Shown: one piece after another, positions 1-7,479 of the stretch
Position numbering within the stretch: the stretch's first letter is position 1
How the letters are laid out: each line of letters starts with the position of its first letter
Assembly: GCA_964486055.1 (NCBI GenBank)
Contig: CAZALE010000007.1
Coordinates: forward strand, 110,150-174,149
Reading direction: 5' to 3'
Length of the DNA stretch: 64,000 nt
Source: J014 sp964486055
Lineage (GTDB): Bacteria; Acidobacteriota; Blastocatellia; Pyrinomonadales; Pyrinomonadaceae
Program-made: the position numbers and the translations under genes
Notes under the pieces: model-generated
Databases searched by the model: none
Told to the model about the DNA's origin: nothing
Seen by the model: only the letters and a program-made list of their open reading frames with translations

Positions 1-1
1 G

Positions 2-211
2 CTAGTTTTCTTCAATCGCCTTGGTCATGTTGGCATCGTCGTTGATGAAAATGGATTCTATCATGCATCAAGAACTAAAGGAATAACTTATTCTCCATTC
101 GCAGGCTATTGGCAAAAGAGAATCGTCGGCTTCAGAAAACTGAAGCTGCCACAATCTGTGCAATTCAATACGAATACGACACTACTGAATCCGATAGATT
201 TGATAAAATAA
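2..211 (+). CDS. NlpC/P60 family hydrolase, C-terminal fragment
   Basis: This is the 3' end of a gene cut by the left edge of the window; the open frame runs from base 2 to a TAA at 209-211. The 69 visible residues carry the family signature of NlpC/P60 cysteine peptidases: an H-V-G-I-V segment, where the catalytic histidine sits, followed by a second H in H-A-S and a C-terminal Y-W-x-K-R-x-V-G-F-R strand. Family members usually cleave the D-Glu to diaminopimelate bond in peptidoglycan stem peptides. The catalytic cysteine and any signal or lipoprotein peptide lie outside the window, so cellular location cannot be judged. Only four bases separate its stop from the next gene, which suggests translational coupling. 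Confidence 0.75.
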   Translation, partial: LVFFNRLGHVGIVVDENGFYHASRTKGITYSPFAGYWQKRIVGFRKLKLPQSVQFNTNTTLLNPIDLIK

Positions 212-215
212 AAGC

Positions 216-572
216 ATGTCTCAGGAATTTAAACCAGGCGACTTTTTACTCTTCCAGGTTGAAAGTGGATATGGGCTATTACGAATTCTAGAAATACAAA
301 GAACCGAAGACGATACTATATGGCATCTTGCCGCCTACAACGAGTTCTTCATAGATCCTGAATCTGCAGATAAAGCGATCGAAAATAATAATCTAACAGT
401 AAATTTAGCACATATTGCACTCACGAACAGGGCTTTCTTTGCAACACAAACCGCCATAATGTCAAATAGAGAGCTCACAAACCAGGAATTAGAGCCTTTG
501 CTTAAATGGAAGCAAAGCGCTTCACCTCAAGTCCACGATCGTTCAATAAGATTGATGATCGGTATCAGGTAG
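216..572 (+). CDS. Conserved hypothetical protein, weakly Imm26-like N-terminus
   Basis: This 118-residue soluble protein has no signal peptide or membrane segment. The N-terminal strand pattern (K-P-G-D-F-L-L-F-Q-V then G-Y-G-L-L-R-I-L) resembles the start of Imm26-type small beta-rich proteins, and the remainder reads as mixed alpha/beta. That likeness is from memory of the family pattern and is weak. The gene starts four bases after the NlpC/P60 stop with no clear Shine-Dalgarno sequence, so it is probably translated by coupling from the upstream gene. A partner or immunity role towards the hydrolase is possible but not shown. The stop is 23 bases from the stop of the convergent gene that follows. 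Confidence 0.6.
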   Translation: MSQEFKPGDFLLFQVESGYGLLRILEIQRTEDDTIWHLAAYNEFFIDPESADKAIENNNLTVNLAHIALTNRAFFATQTAIMSNRELTNQELEPLLKWKQSASPQVHDRSIRLMIGIR

Positions 573-595
573 TTACTCCGAGAGTAAGACCCTTT

Positions 596-1591
596 TCAGC
601 TCGTAGGTAGCAATCCCCTGATCTGACGAATTAAATTTTCCACTTCCTCTTGATTATTCAGTGAGATCATGAAGAATTCATAGCCGATTTTAAAGCAAAC
701 CAATCCATTGCTGAAGAACCAAATACCTTCGAGCACTGGATTTCCTCTTAAAATCCAGCTAATCGGTGCGCCCGTAATCCCCTTTGGCGATAAAACGTTC
801 ATCATCATCATTGCACCAGCAGCACATGAAAATCCTGCCAAAAGTGGCGCGCCTACATATTTGACTATCTCTTGCTCAAACTTAACTCTTTCCTTCTCAG
901 CCTCTGATAAATTCCCGCTCCTGATTAAATCTTCTTGATCCTCTAGATATTCAATGAACCTTTCGCTGATTTGTTTAACAGACCATGCTGGCAAGGCAGA
1001 ATTAAATAACCAATGTGAGCTGATTAATGTCATTCCAGCGCCTAATCCAGCACCTATCAAGATCGAGGCCCCTGTCAAAGTTGCTTCAAACGGATTTTCC
1101 TTTATCCACTCTGCAGCTTTCTGCGTAGATTTCAAAACTGAATCAAAGGTCTGAGTCCAATTAATCCCGAAATCAACCGTTTTTGAAATTTTACTAGCGG
1201 TACGCTCAAATCCATCTTTCGTTTTGTCAAAAATCTCTCCCGCCCTTTCTGTAGCAGATCCAAAAACTTCACTAGCTTTTTCTGTGGCTTCCTCAGCTAC
1301 TTTACGAACAGGTTCGCTCAATTCCCAGGCATTTTTAGCAGTTTCAGATGCAGTCTTTGCGACCTCTTCAACTACTTTGACAGCCTGCTTTCCCACCTCA
1401 CTCTTTTCTGCTTCCTGCTTTAAACGATCAACTCCCTCACGCAGCGTCTCCGCCCCTTTTTGAGCCGTGTCCAATAGAACTTTCGCCCCCTCCTCAATCT
1501 TTTCTCTCAAGCGAATTTGCTCGTCTATCTCTTCTATCTTCTCTTTTGCTGTCCTCTGCCATTGCTCAAATTTTTCTTTATAATCCGACAT
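596..1591 (-). CDS. Hypothetical helical protein with hydrophobic C-terminal half
   Basis: This 331-residue protein is not recognised as a named family. Residues 1 to about 160 are highly charged and rich in Lys, Glu and Ala with a heptad-like rhythm, like apolipoprotein or LEA-type amphipathic helices. Hydrophobic segments follow near residues 172-195 (Gly/Ala-rich, ending before S-H-W), about 250-268 (with a run of four Met) and about 290-310. The likely topology is a cytoplasmic or periplasmic coiled coil attached to the inner membrane by a helical hairpin. A purine-rich Shine-Dalgarno sequence (GAGAGGG) lies about nine bases before the ATG, and a promoter-like pair is upstream. Function unknown. 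Confidence 0.7.
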   Translation of the reverse strand: MSDYKEKFEQWQRTAKEKIEEIDEQIRLREKIEEGAKVLLDTAQKGAETLREGVDRLKQEAEKSEVGKQAVKVVEEVAKTASETAKNAWELSEPVRKVAEEATEKASEVFGSATERAGEIFDKTKDGFERTASKISKTVDFGINWTQTFDSVLKSTQKAAEWIKENPFEATLTGASILIGAGLGAGMTLISSHWLFNSALPAWSVKQISERFIEYLEDQEDLIRSGNLSEAEKERVKFEQEIVKYVGAPLLAGFSCAAGAMMMMNVLSPKGITGAPISWILRGNPVLEGIWFFSNGLVCFKIGYEFFMISLNNQEEVENLIRQIRGLLPTS

Positions 1592-1641
1592 AGTTATTTC
1601 CCTCTCGAAACTACGTTCCTTTTACTTTTTGAGTTCCCCGA

Positions 1642-1670
1642 ATATCATATCATTTTTTTACTCATTCCAA
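1642..1670 (-). promoter_or_regulatory. Candidate sigma70-type promoter for the 596-1591 gene
   Basis: On the minus strand TTGGAA (1665-1670) is followed after exactly 17 bases by TGATAT (1642-1647). Each hexamer matches the consensus at four or five positions. Transcription would begin near 1635, about 45 bases before the ATG. The surroundings are AT-rich, so a chance match is possible. Confidence 0.35.
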
Positions 1671-1786
1671 CGAATTAACACAAAAAGTTAAAGAAAAACT
1701 TTAAATTTCAGTTGACATTTGTATCTAAAATCTGCAAAAATGAAGTTTCAGAAGCAAAACTGAGGGAACGCTACTAATACCTCAAA

Positions 1787-4549
1787 TTAGTAAGGGCTTT
1801 TTTCGTCTTGTGAAAAAGTCGAGAATTGGATTTTATCTCCATCAGATACAAACTTAATAGTACCTAATTCGCCTGTCATCGAGACCTCTGCGCCAGAATT
1901 TCTCCATCTCTCAACAACCTCCTTTTTTGGATGACCAAATGGGGAGTCTCTTCCAACACATATAACAGCAAATCGAGCCCCAGTAGATCTTACAAATTCC
2001 TGAGTTGAAGATGTTGAACTCCCATGATGAGGAACTTTGACTACATCAGCGCTTAATTGACTGCCACTAGCCAATAGCTTCATTTCCGTTTCTTTTTCTA
2101 TATCGCCAGTGAAAAGAAAGCAGATTTTCTCGTGACAAACTCTGAGAACGATAGAATCGTTATTTTCAGAATCTGAGCTATCTAGGCTCGGATTCAAAAT
2201 TTGCATCCTTACTTCTCCTATCGCGAGCTGATCGCCACGCGAAACAAAAATAATATCAGTTCCCTGTCGCTGCAAAACCTCATACAACTGCCGTAAATTA
2301 TCATTCATAACTACTTTTTTGCTCAGAATAGCAGTTCTCACATTGAAATTTTTGGCTACATCAATCAAACCCTCTATGTGGTCTGAATCCGAATGAGTTA
2401 CCATGATCAGGTCAACTGTATCGTATCCTTTTGCCCATAGGAAAGGAGAGACTACCGATTCCCCAATCCTCATTGTCTCAGGTTCAAAAATTTCACTGCT
2501 ATCATCATCGACATAGAGTTTCCTTTTGGTAAGACTGCCGCCACCGTCTATCATCATAGTTTCTCCAGTCGGCATTTTTAAAAAAATTGCGTCTCCCTGT
2601 CCAACATCCAAGAACTCCACATGCAAACGACCATCTGCAGCATCCTGGCTAAAAGGATGAAACAATAAGACTAATGAAATTAGCAGAAACAGCAAAAACG
2701 CCACTGCGCTCGAGGTTTTCTTCACAACATTTTTGTAAGGATTCCAATTGAAGATTGAGTAAGAGATATAAGCAACAGGAAAAAAGTATATGAGATATAG
2801 GGACTTTAAGACACCTGAATAATGGGGAGGTCTTAATGCACTGATGCTCGTAGAGGTTAGCAAATGTGTCGCATTTAAGATCATTTCATTTAAAATCTCC
2901 GTCACATATATGAATACTAAGCTCACATTAGGACTAAGTTGATAGGAGATAAGGGAGAATAGTGCAATGACGCTTTCCAGAGCCATCACCAAGCCTACCC
3001 ATAAGTTAAGTAAAACTGCGCTAAATGATACCCGGTGAAAATACAAAATCATCAAGGGTAATAGCCAAACTTGTATCGAAATTGTTAAAATCAGGGCTTC
3101 AAATAAGAAGGCAAGTATTCTCTGTAAACCATATTTTTCAAGAGTATGTGCTAAATCTGACTTGAATAATTTGCAACTCCATACATTCTGACTCATTTCA
3201 TATTCCCATTTTCTATGGCTCCAGTATAGACACTCACAAAATGCCCGTAGTGAGTCGTTACAAGCAGGTGGCATTGGAGTGTCACTAGATGGCCTCCAAT
3301 TACCAATAGAACGCAAATTAGTGATTATAGGTGAGGCCGTGGCGACTATGGCCAAAACACTCAAGATCGTCAACTGAAACGATGGATCAAATAAATCATC
3401 TGGGTCTATTAGAAGGATTATGAATGCAGAGGCTGCTAAAAGGTTCAGCATTGTGGGCTGTCCACCTATGGATTGTAAGCGTGCAGGTCTGAAATTAATC
3501 CTTCCGAAGGCGAAAATTGTAAACATTAAAGCAGCTCTTATAACTGGTTTCTCATAAAATCCAACTGAAAGTGCGTACATCCATACGAAACAGACTGCTA
3601 AGAGAAATTTTATGAGTCGATTCCCTATGAATCGCCCGAGAGTTAAGAGCACAATACCAGCAATAAACGCAACTTGGGCTCCGCTTATGACTAGTAAATG
3701 AAACGTACCGCCCTCAAGAAATGCCTCTGAAGTACTTCGGTCTAAAAAATAAGGATTTCCTAAGAAAGAGGCAATCAATATGCCTGCAGTCCTGACGGAA
3801 AAGAGAGCCAATATTTCGTCTATTAATTTCTCACGAATTCTGAGTATTGAAAAGAAAGGACTCCAATTGTTTAAATCGTTTCTTTTCTCGATGAGAAGCG
3901 GGCTCTTAAGATAACCTATAGCGTCAATTCCCTTGCGATCTAGGATAGTTTTTCCTGATATGACACCATCATTCCTAAATCTATCCTCTCTCCTGAGCTC
4001 ACAGTAAACAGCGACTCCAGAACCATAATCAATCCCGATCTCCTTATAATCATTTTCCATGTGCTGATTGTTGATTGGAACGAACAATCTAACTATTCCT
4101 GAAACCTCTTGTTTTTCGCCTTTATAGATGGCAGATTCAGCGCTCAAATAAAGAAAAACTCCACCAACCGCTCGTTCCTTTCTTATCAGAGTTGCAAAAA
4201 TTTCTATTGGATCTCCGGATCTGAAAATCCCTCTATCATATAGGCTACGTAACCTATTTGAGTCCACAGTGGCGTTTTGAACTATCAAATGAAAAGCGCC
4301 TACACAAAAGCAGGACAAAATAATAGTAAGAGCTACCTTCGAGCTATGAATAAAAAACAAAACTGCAGCAGTAGCTAAGCACAATATCGAAATGATTAAC
4401 CAAAACCAAAAGCCATAGTTTAAAAGGCTCTCCAGGTAAATCCCGGCCGCAAAGAAAAGGCAGATTAAGACAAAAGGACAGGATGTAAAGTTTGTTTTTT
4501 CAGACACTTCTGAGATGCTAATATTTGTATTTAAACCCGCCAGATTCAT
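1787..4549 (-). CDS. comEC: ComEC/Rec2 family DNA uptake channel
   Basis: ComEC carries incoming single-stranded DNA through the inner membrane during natural transformation. The protein (about 920 residues from this ATG) has two N-terminal membrane segments, an OB-like soluble region, a polytopic competence domain in the middle (a hallmark F-L-E-G-G-T-F-H-L-L-V-I-S-G motif is visible) and a C-terminal metallo-beta-lactamase domain with L-D-V-G-Q-G-D-A and T-H-S-D-S-D-H metal-binding motifs. An open frame extends upstream to a TTG at 4627 that overlaps comEA by 11 bases; I prefer the ATG at 4549, but neither start has a good Shine-Dalgarno sequence. A Cys/Trp-rich polar insertion of about 50 residues interrupts the competence domain. 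It lies directly downstream of comEA, the usual comE order. Confidence 0.93.
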   Translation of the reverse strand: MNLAGLNTNISISEVSEKTNFTSCPFVLICLFFAAGIYLESLLNYGFWFWLIISILCLATAAVLFFIHSSKVALTIILSCFCVGAFHLIVQNATVDSNRLRSLYDRGIFRSGDPIEIFATLIRKERAVGGVFLYLSAESAIYKGEKQEVSGIVRLFVPINNQHMENDYKEIGIDYGSGVAVYCELRREDRFRNDGVISGKTILDRKGIDAIGYLKSPLLIEKRNDLNNWSPFFSILRIREKLIDEILALFSVRTAGILIASFLGNPYFLDRSTSEAFLEGGTFHLLVISGAQVAFIAGIVLLTLGRFIGNRLIKFLLAVCFVWMYALSVGFYEKPVIRAALMFTIFAFGRINFRPARLQSIGGQPTMLNLLAASAFIILLIDPDDLFDPSFQLTILSVLAIVATASPIITNLRSIGNWRPSSDTPMPPACNDSLRAFCECLYWSHRKWEYEMSQNVWSCKLFKSDLAHTLEKYGLQRILAFLFEALILTISIQVWLLPLMILYFHRVSFSAVLLNLWVGLVMALESVIALFSLISYQLSPNVSLVFIYVTEILNEMILNATHLLTSTSISALRPPHYSGVLKSLYLIYFFPVAYISYSIFNWNPYKNVVKKTSSAVAFLLFLLISLVLLFHPFSQDAADGRLHVEFLDVGQGDAIFLKMPTGETMMIDGGGSLTKRKLYVDDDSSEIFEPETMRIGESVVSPFLWAKGYDTVDLIMVTHSDSDHIEGLIDVAKNFNVRTAILSKKVVMNDNLRQLYEVLQRQGTDIIFVSRGDQLAIGEVRMQILNPSLDSSDSENNDSIVLRVCHEKICFLFTGDIEKETEMKLLASGSQLSADVVKVPHHGSSTSSTQEFVRSTGARFAVICVGRDSPFGHPKKEVVERWRNSGAEVSMTGELGTIKFVSDGDKIQFSTFSQDEKSPY

Positions 4550-4616
4550 GCTTGACGAATTATTCAAAAACGATACAATCCCAAGCAATGATCGAGTCTC
4601 AGGCGAATTCGTTAGC

Positions 4617-4979
4617 TCACCTGGCAATAACCAGATGCCTTATGTTTCGGAACTTTCTATCACTCATCCCTCGAACAATGATTAAATGTTCAACACGCCG
4701 GAACTTACCATATTTTTCACGATGTTCCACGATTCTCTCTGCGAGAGTTTTGCCGATCGTTGGTAAGCGCTCAAGCTCATCTATACTAGCTGAATTTATA
4801 TCGACGAGAGTTTCTGGAGTATCTGAATTAATTGAAAAATTTTTCTTCTCTAAAGCATTCGTGTTAGATAACTGGTCTGAAAAACCAGCAGATAATTGGT
4901 CTGAAGAGTGACAACCAGAACAAAGCAAAACAAGAAAAGCTAGTAAAATCAGGGTTGTAATGAGAATCCAAGCTTGCAT
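4617..4979 (-). CDS. comEA: ComEA-like helix-hairpin-helix DNA-binding protein
   Basis: This 120-residue protein has an N-terminal hydrophobic segment (residues 3-20) ending in a Cys within L-C-S-G-C, so it may be a lipoprotein or be simply membrane-anchored. A polar linker follows, then a helix-hairpin-helix domain from about residue 58 (D-I-N-S-A-S-I-D-E-L, then L-P-T-I-G-K-T-L-A-E-R-I-V). ComEA proteins bind double-stranded DNA outside the inner membrane and hand it to ComEC, whose gene follows. The linker holds a short in-frame duplication, the residues S-D-Q-L-S occurring twice eight residues apart, which is also seen as a 15-base direct repeat. Its 5' flank contains the DnaA-box-like cluster. 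Confidence 0.88.
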   Translation of the reverse strand: MQAWILITTLILLAFLVLLCSGCHSSDQLSAGFSDQLSNTNALEKKNFSINSDTPETLVDINSASIDELERLPTIGKTLAERIVEHREKYGKFRRVEHLIIVRGMSDRKFRNIRHLVIAR

Positions 4980-5029
4980 ATGAACGTATGCAAAGTGATA
5001 TTAGATTTAGTATATTCAATGAATTAACC

Positions 5030-5081
5030 CTGTGGAAAACTCATATTCCACAAAAGTTTTCCACAGAATCTGTGGAAAACT
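5030..5081. promoter_or_regulatory. Cluster of DnaA-box-like 9-mers upstream of comEA
   Basis: Three exact copies of TTTTCCACA (5031-5039 minus, 5057-5065 plus, 5071-5079 minus) and one one-mismatch copy, TATTCCACA (5044-5052 plus), fall in 49 bases. The 12-mer CTGTGGAAAACT is directly repeated 40 bases apart (5030-5041 and 5070-5081). The last two boxes form a perfect 10-base inverted repeat with a 5-base spacer (5056-5080). TTTTCCACA is a known DnaA box variant, used for instance in cyanobacteria. The palindrome followed on the minus strand by TTTTG could alternatively be a weak terminator for the HAD gene. No replication-initiation gene is nearby. Confidence 0.55.
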
Positions 5082-5211
5082 TCTGAGAACTATTGTGAGT
5101 TTGAATGAAAGTAAGACTGGTGTAGATGCAATAACAAAACCACTTATCCCACGAAGATGGTTAAATTAAGAACTAGCTTAAATAGTGAGAGGCGACGGTA
5201 AAATTTTATTA

Positions 5212-5910
5212 TCAGAATCTTGGAAATACTCTGATTATTGAATCAGGAAACCATTCATTCAAATCACGAGTGACTGCATCAGCACCCGCAGAGCGCAAGG
5301 TAGCCTCATCAAATGTATTCGTTACGCCTAAGGCCTTCATGCTTGCGGATTTTGCAGCTTGAATCCCCTGTGGAACATCCTCGATTACTAGACATTCGTA
5401 ACGCTCTAAAGGTAGATGTCCCCTGGCTGAACGAATTTTATCAACCTTACGAAATGCTTTTAGGTAGCATTCTGGATCAGGCTTATGTTTCCTAACGTCC
5501 TCAGCAGAGACAACGGCGTCAAAATATTTATTCAATCCTGTACGTTCCAAAACATAATCTATCTCTGCCCTATTAGCCATGCTGACCAGACCTAAGGAAA
5601 AACGATGACTACATTTTTTTATAAAATTTTCAACTCCAGGGAAAAGCGGAATTTTATCCTTTAAGATTTCACGCCATCTCTCTGTCTTTTCTTTCAATAT
5701 CTCCTCTACTCTATCATCACTTACTGGTCTTCCGACTCGAGAGAATTGAGCTCTGATGAACGCTTTATCGTCCATACCAGTGCAGGCATAGTAGTCTTCT
5801 TCTTTTATTTCAATGCCTTCTGATTTGAAACACTCGGCATAAGCCTTCATTTGTAAAGGCTCATCATTTATGATCACTCCATTGAAATCCATCAAGATAG
5901 TTTTAATCAT
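5212..5910 (-). CDS. HAD-superfamily hydrolase, beta-phosphoglucomutase-like
   Basis: This is a HAD-fold phosphohydrolase or phosphomutase of about 232 residues. Motif I is at residues 8-12, but the second acidic residue, which normally acts as general acid/base, is Asn (D-F-N-G-V rather than D-x-D-G-V). The cap domain follows. Motif II is in L-V-S-M-A-N, the motif III lysine is in K-H-K-P-D-P, and motif IV is in V-I-E-D-V-P-Q-G-I-Q-A-A-K. I place the start at the ATG at 5910 (M-I-K-T-I-L); the open frame continues to a TTG at 5970 that overlaps the upstream oxidase stop. Substrate unknown; sugar phosphate is the usual guess for this subfamily. Confidence 0.85.
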   Translation of the reverse strand: MIKTILMDFNGVIINDEPLQMKAYAECFKSEGIEIKEEDYYACTGMDDKAFIRAQFSRVGRPVSDDRVEEILKEKTERWREILKDKIPLFPGVENFIKKCSHRFSLGLVSMANRAEIDYVLERTGLNKYFDAVVSAEDVRKHKPDPECYLKAFRKVDKIRSARGHLPLERYECLVIEDVPQGIQAAKSASMKALGVTNTFDEATLRSAGADAVTRDLNEWFPDSIIRVFPRF

Positions 5911-5966
5911 AACGCTCAGATAAAAATTCAAGTTTAGCGAAATTTTAGCTGAAACTTTTGAACAAC

Positions 5967-7451
5967 TCAATCTAAGAGGCGTGGCTCGAATAAGTTGCCA
6001 CGACCGAGAATATAGTTAGGATCAAAAGATTTCTTAAGAGCTACCATTTCATTTATATATCTTTCCCCCATCTGCACGTACAAATATTTTCTTTTATGTT
6101 TACCGATACCGTGTTCAGCTGATACTGTTCCGCCGAGCATTATGGACTGTGCAATGAATCTTCCATATAGATGTCTGGCCTTTACCGCTTCATCATCATT
6201 CCTTGGTAGAAGATTTACGTGCAAATGACTATCGCCAATATGTCCAAAAATGACGTAATCCAAATGACTCTCCTCAAGTTTGGATTTATAGAATTTGAGT
6301 AAGCATTGAAAATTTTCATCTGGAACAGCCATATCAGTTCCTACCTTGCGCTGATTATATCTGGCAATAGTTTCATTTACGGCAATAGGTAGTGCATGAC
6401 GAAAATTCCGCATCTTTTCCCTATCTTGTTCACTGGTGGTAAACCAAGAATCTTCGAGTAAGGCATTATACTTCTCTAATAGCTCATACCATGATTGAAG
6501 AAGATAATCCTCTGTCTTCTCATTTGTCTCCTGTTCAAAAAATAACGCTGAATCAGCCCTACTTGGAATTTCCGGAAATTTTCTGGAGATGAATTTTAGC
6601 GATTGATTGTCAAAATACTCGAGCAAGGTGGCGTTGATGCCTACAGTCATGGAAGCTCTAGAGTCGAAGGATCTTTTGCGAGCCTCGTTCACACATGCTA
6701 TTAAATCAGATTCATGTTCGAAGAAAACTATACCGCTGAAAAAAGATTCAGGTTTATCCAACAACTTTAATTCAGCCTCTAGTACCACACCAAGAGTGCC
6801 TTCGCTTCCGATGAATAAGTCAACAGCATCTACTTCGCTAGCCGTAAAGTATCCACTTGTATTCTTACGAACTCTTGGTTGAGGATAAGTTGGAAGTTTG
6901 GCTCTGATTTTATTGCCTCGATTTATCTCTATTTCTATTGAACCATCAGAGGATAAGACTTCTCCTCTCCGCAAGTGTACAACATCGCCATTTGCTAAAG
7001 CGACTTTAATTGACTGGACATAACTTCTAGTTGATCCATATTTAAAACTTCTGGCTCCACTCGCATTAGTTGCAATGTTTCCACCGATTTGACAGCTCCA
7101 TTCTGTCGGATCGGGAGGATAGAAGAGTTTCTCTGCGTCCACAAGTTTCTGAAAATCTCTCAATAAAACTCCCGCCTGCACTCTAGCGACTTTTCTAGTC
7201 TTGTCTAAATCCAAAACTTTATCGAATTTTTCTAGTGATATGACATAACCTCCGAACGGAACAGCTCCTCCGACAGTTCCTGTCCTTGCGCCTGCTATGG
7301 TAATTGGGATTTTTCTCGCATTTGCCTCTGATAAAATCTCAGAAACCTCTTTGAAGGTCTCCGGAATGAAGACTTTTTCTGCATGCCCGATTATGTTGCT
7401 GGCATCCCTTAAATAGTTTTCGAACTCATCTCGATTTGTCTTTATCTGCAT
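5967..7451 (-). CDS. FAD-linked oxidase, GlcD / D-lactate dehydrogenase type
   Basis: This 494-residue protein belongs to the VAO-type flavoprotein family that oxidises 2-hydroxy acids such as glycolate or D-lactate. The FAD-binding PCMH domain spans roughly residues 20-210, with the pyrophosphate-binding T-I-A-G-A-R-T-G-T-V-G-G segment and the P-P-D-P-T-E-W-S-C-Q-I-G-G-N-I-A-T-N-A-S-G stretch. The C-terminal substrate domain has the family motifs G-H-I-G-D-S-H-L-H-V-N and V-S-A-E-H-G-I-G, whose histidines typically bind metal or substrate. No Fe-S subunit (GlcE or GlcF) lies nearby, so it resembles single-subunit D-lactate dehydrogenases. The HAD gene follows closely and may be co-transcribed. 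Confidence 0.88.
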   Translation of the reverse strand: MQIKTNRDEFENYLRDASNIIGHAEKVFIPETFKEVSEILSEANARKIPITIAGARTGTVGGAVPFGGYVISLEKFDKVLDLDKTRKVARVQAGVLLRDFQKLVDAEKLFYPPDPTEWSCQIGGNIATNASGARSFKYGSTRSYVQSIKVALANGDVVHLRRGEVLSSDGSIEIEINRGNKIRAKLPTYPQPRVRKNTSGYFTASEVDAVDLFIGSEGTLGVVLEAELKLLDKPESFFSGIVFFEHESDLIACVNEARKRSFDSRASMTVGINATLLEYFDNQSLKFISRKFPEIPSRADSALFFEQETNEKTEDYLLQSWYELLEKYNALLEDSWFTTSEQDREKMRNFRHALPIAVNETIARYNQRKVGTDMAVPDENFQCLLKFYKSKLEESHLDYVIFGHIGDSHLHVNLLPRNDDEAVKARHLYGRFIAQSIMLGGTVSAEHGIGKHKRKYLYVQMGERYINEMVALKKSFDPNYILGRGNLFEPRLLD

Positions 7452-7479
7452 GATTTGATTTTACGACAAAAAATATATT

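Noticed and set aside
1773..1791. ACTAAT/ATTAGT hairpin followed by T-run on the plus strand
   Set aside because: The T-run is on the wrong strand for comEC, and no plus-strand gene ends here, so it is not a terminator for any annotated gene.
5030..5081. Declaring this the chromosomal origin
   Set aside because: No dnaA, dnaN or other origin-linked gene is near, genes on both sides run the same way, and GC skew could not be computed.
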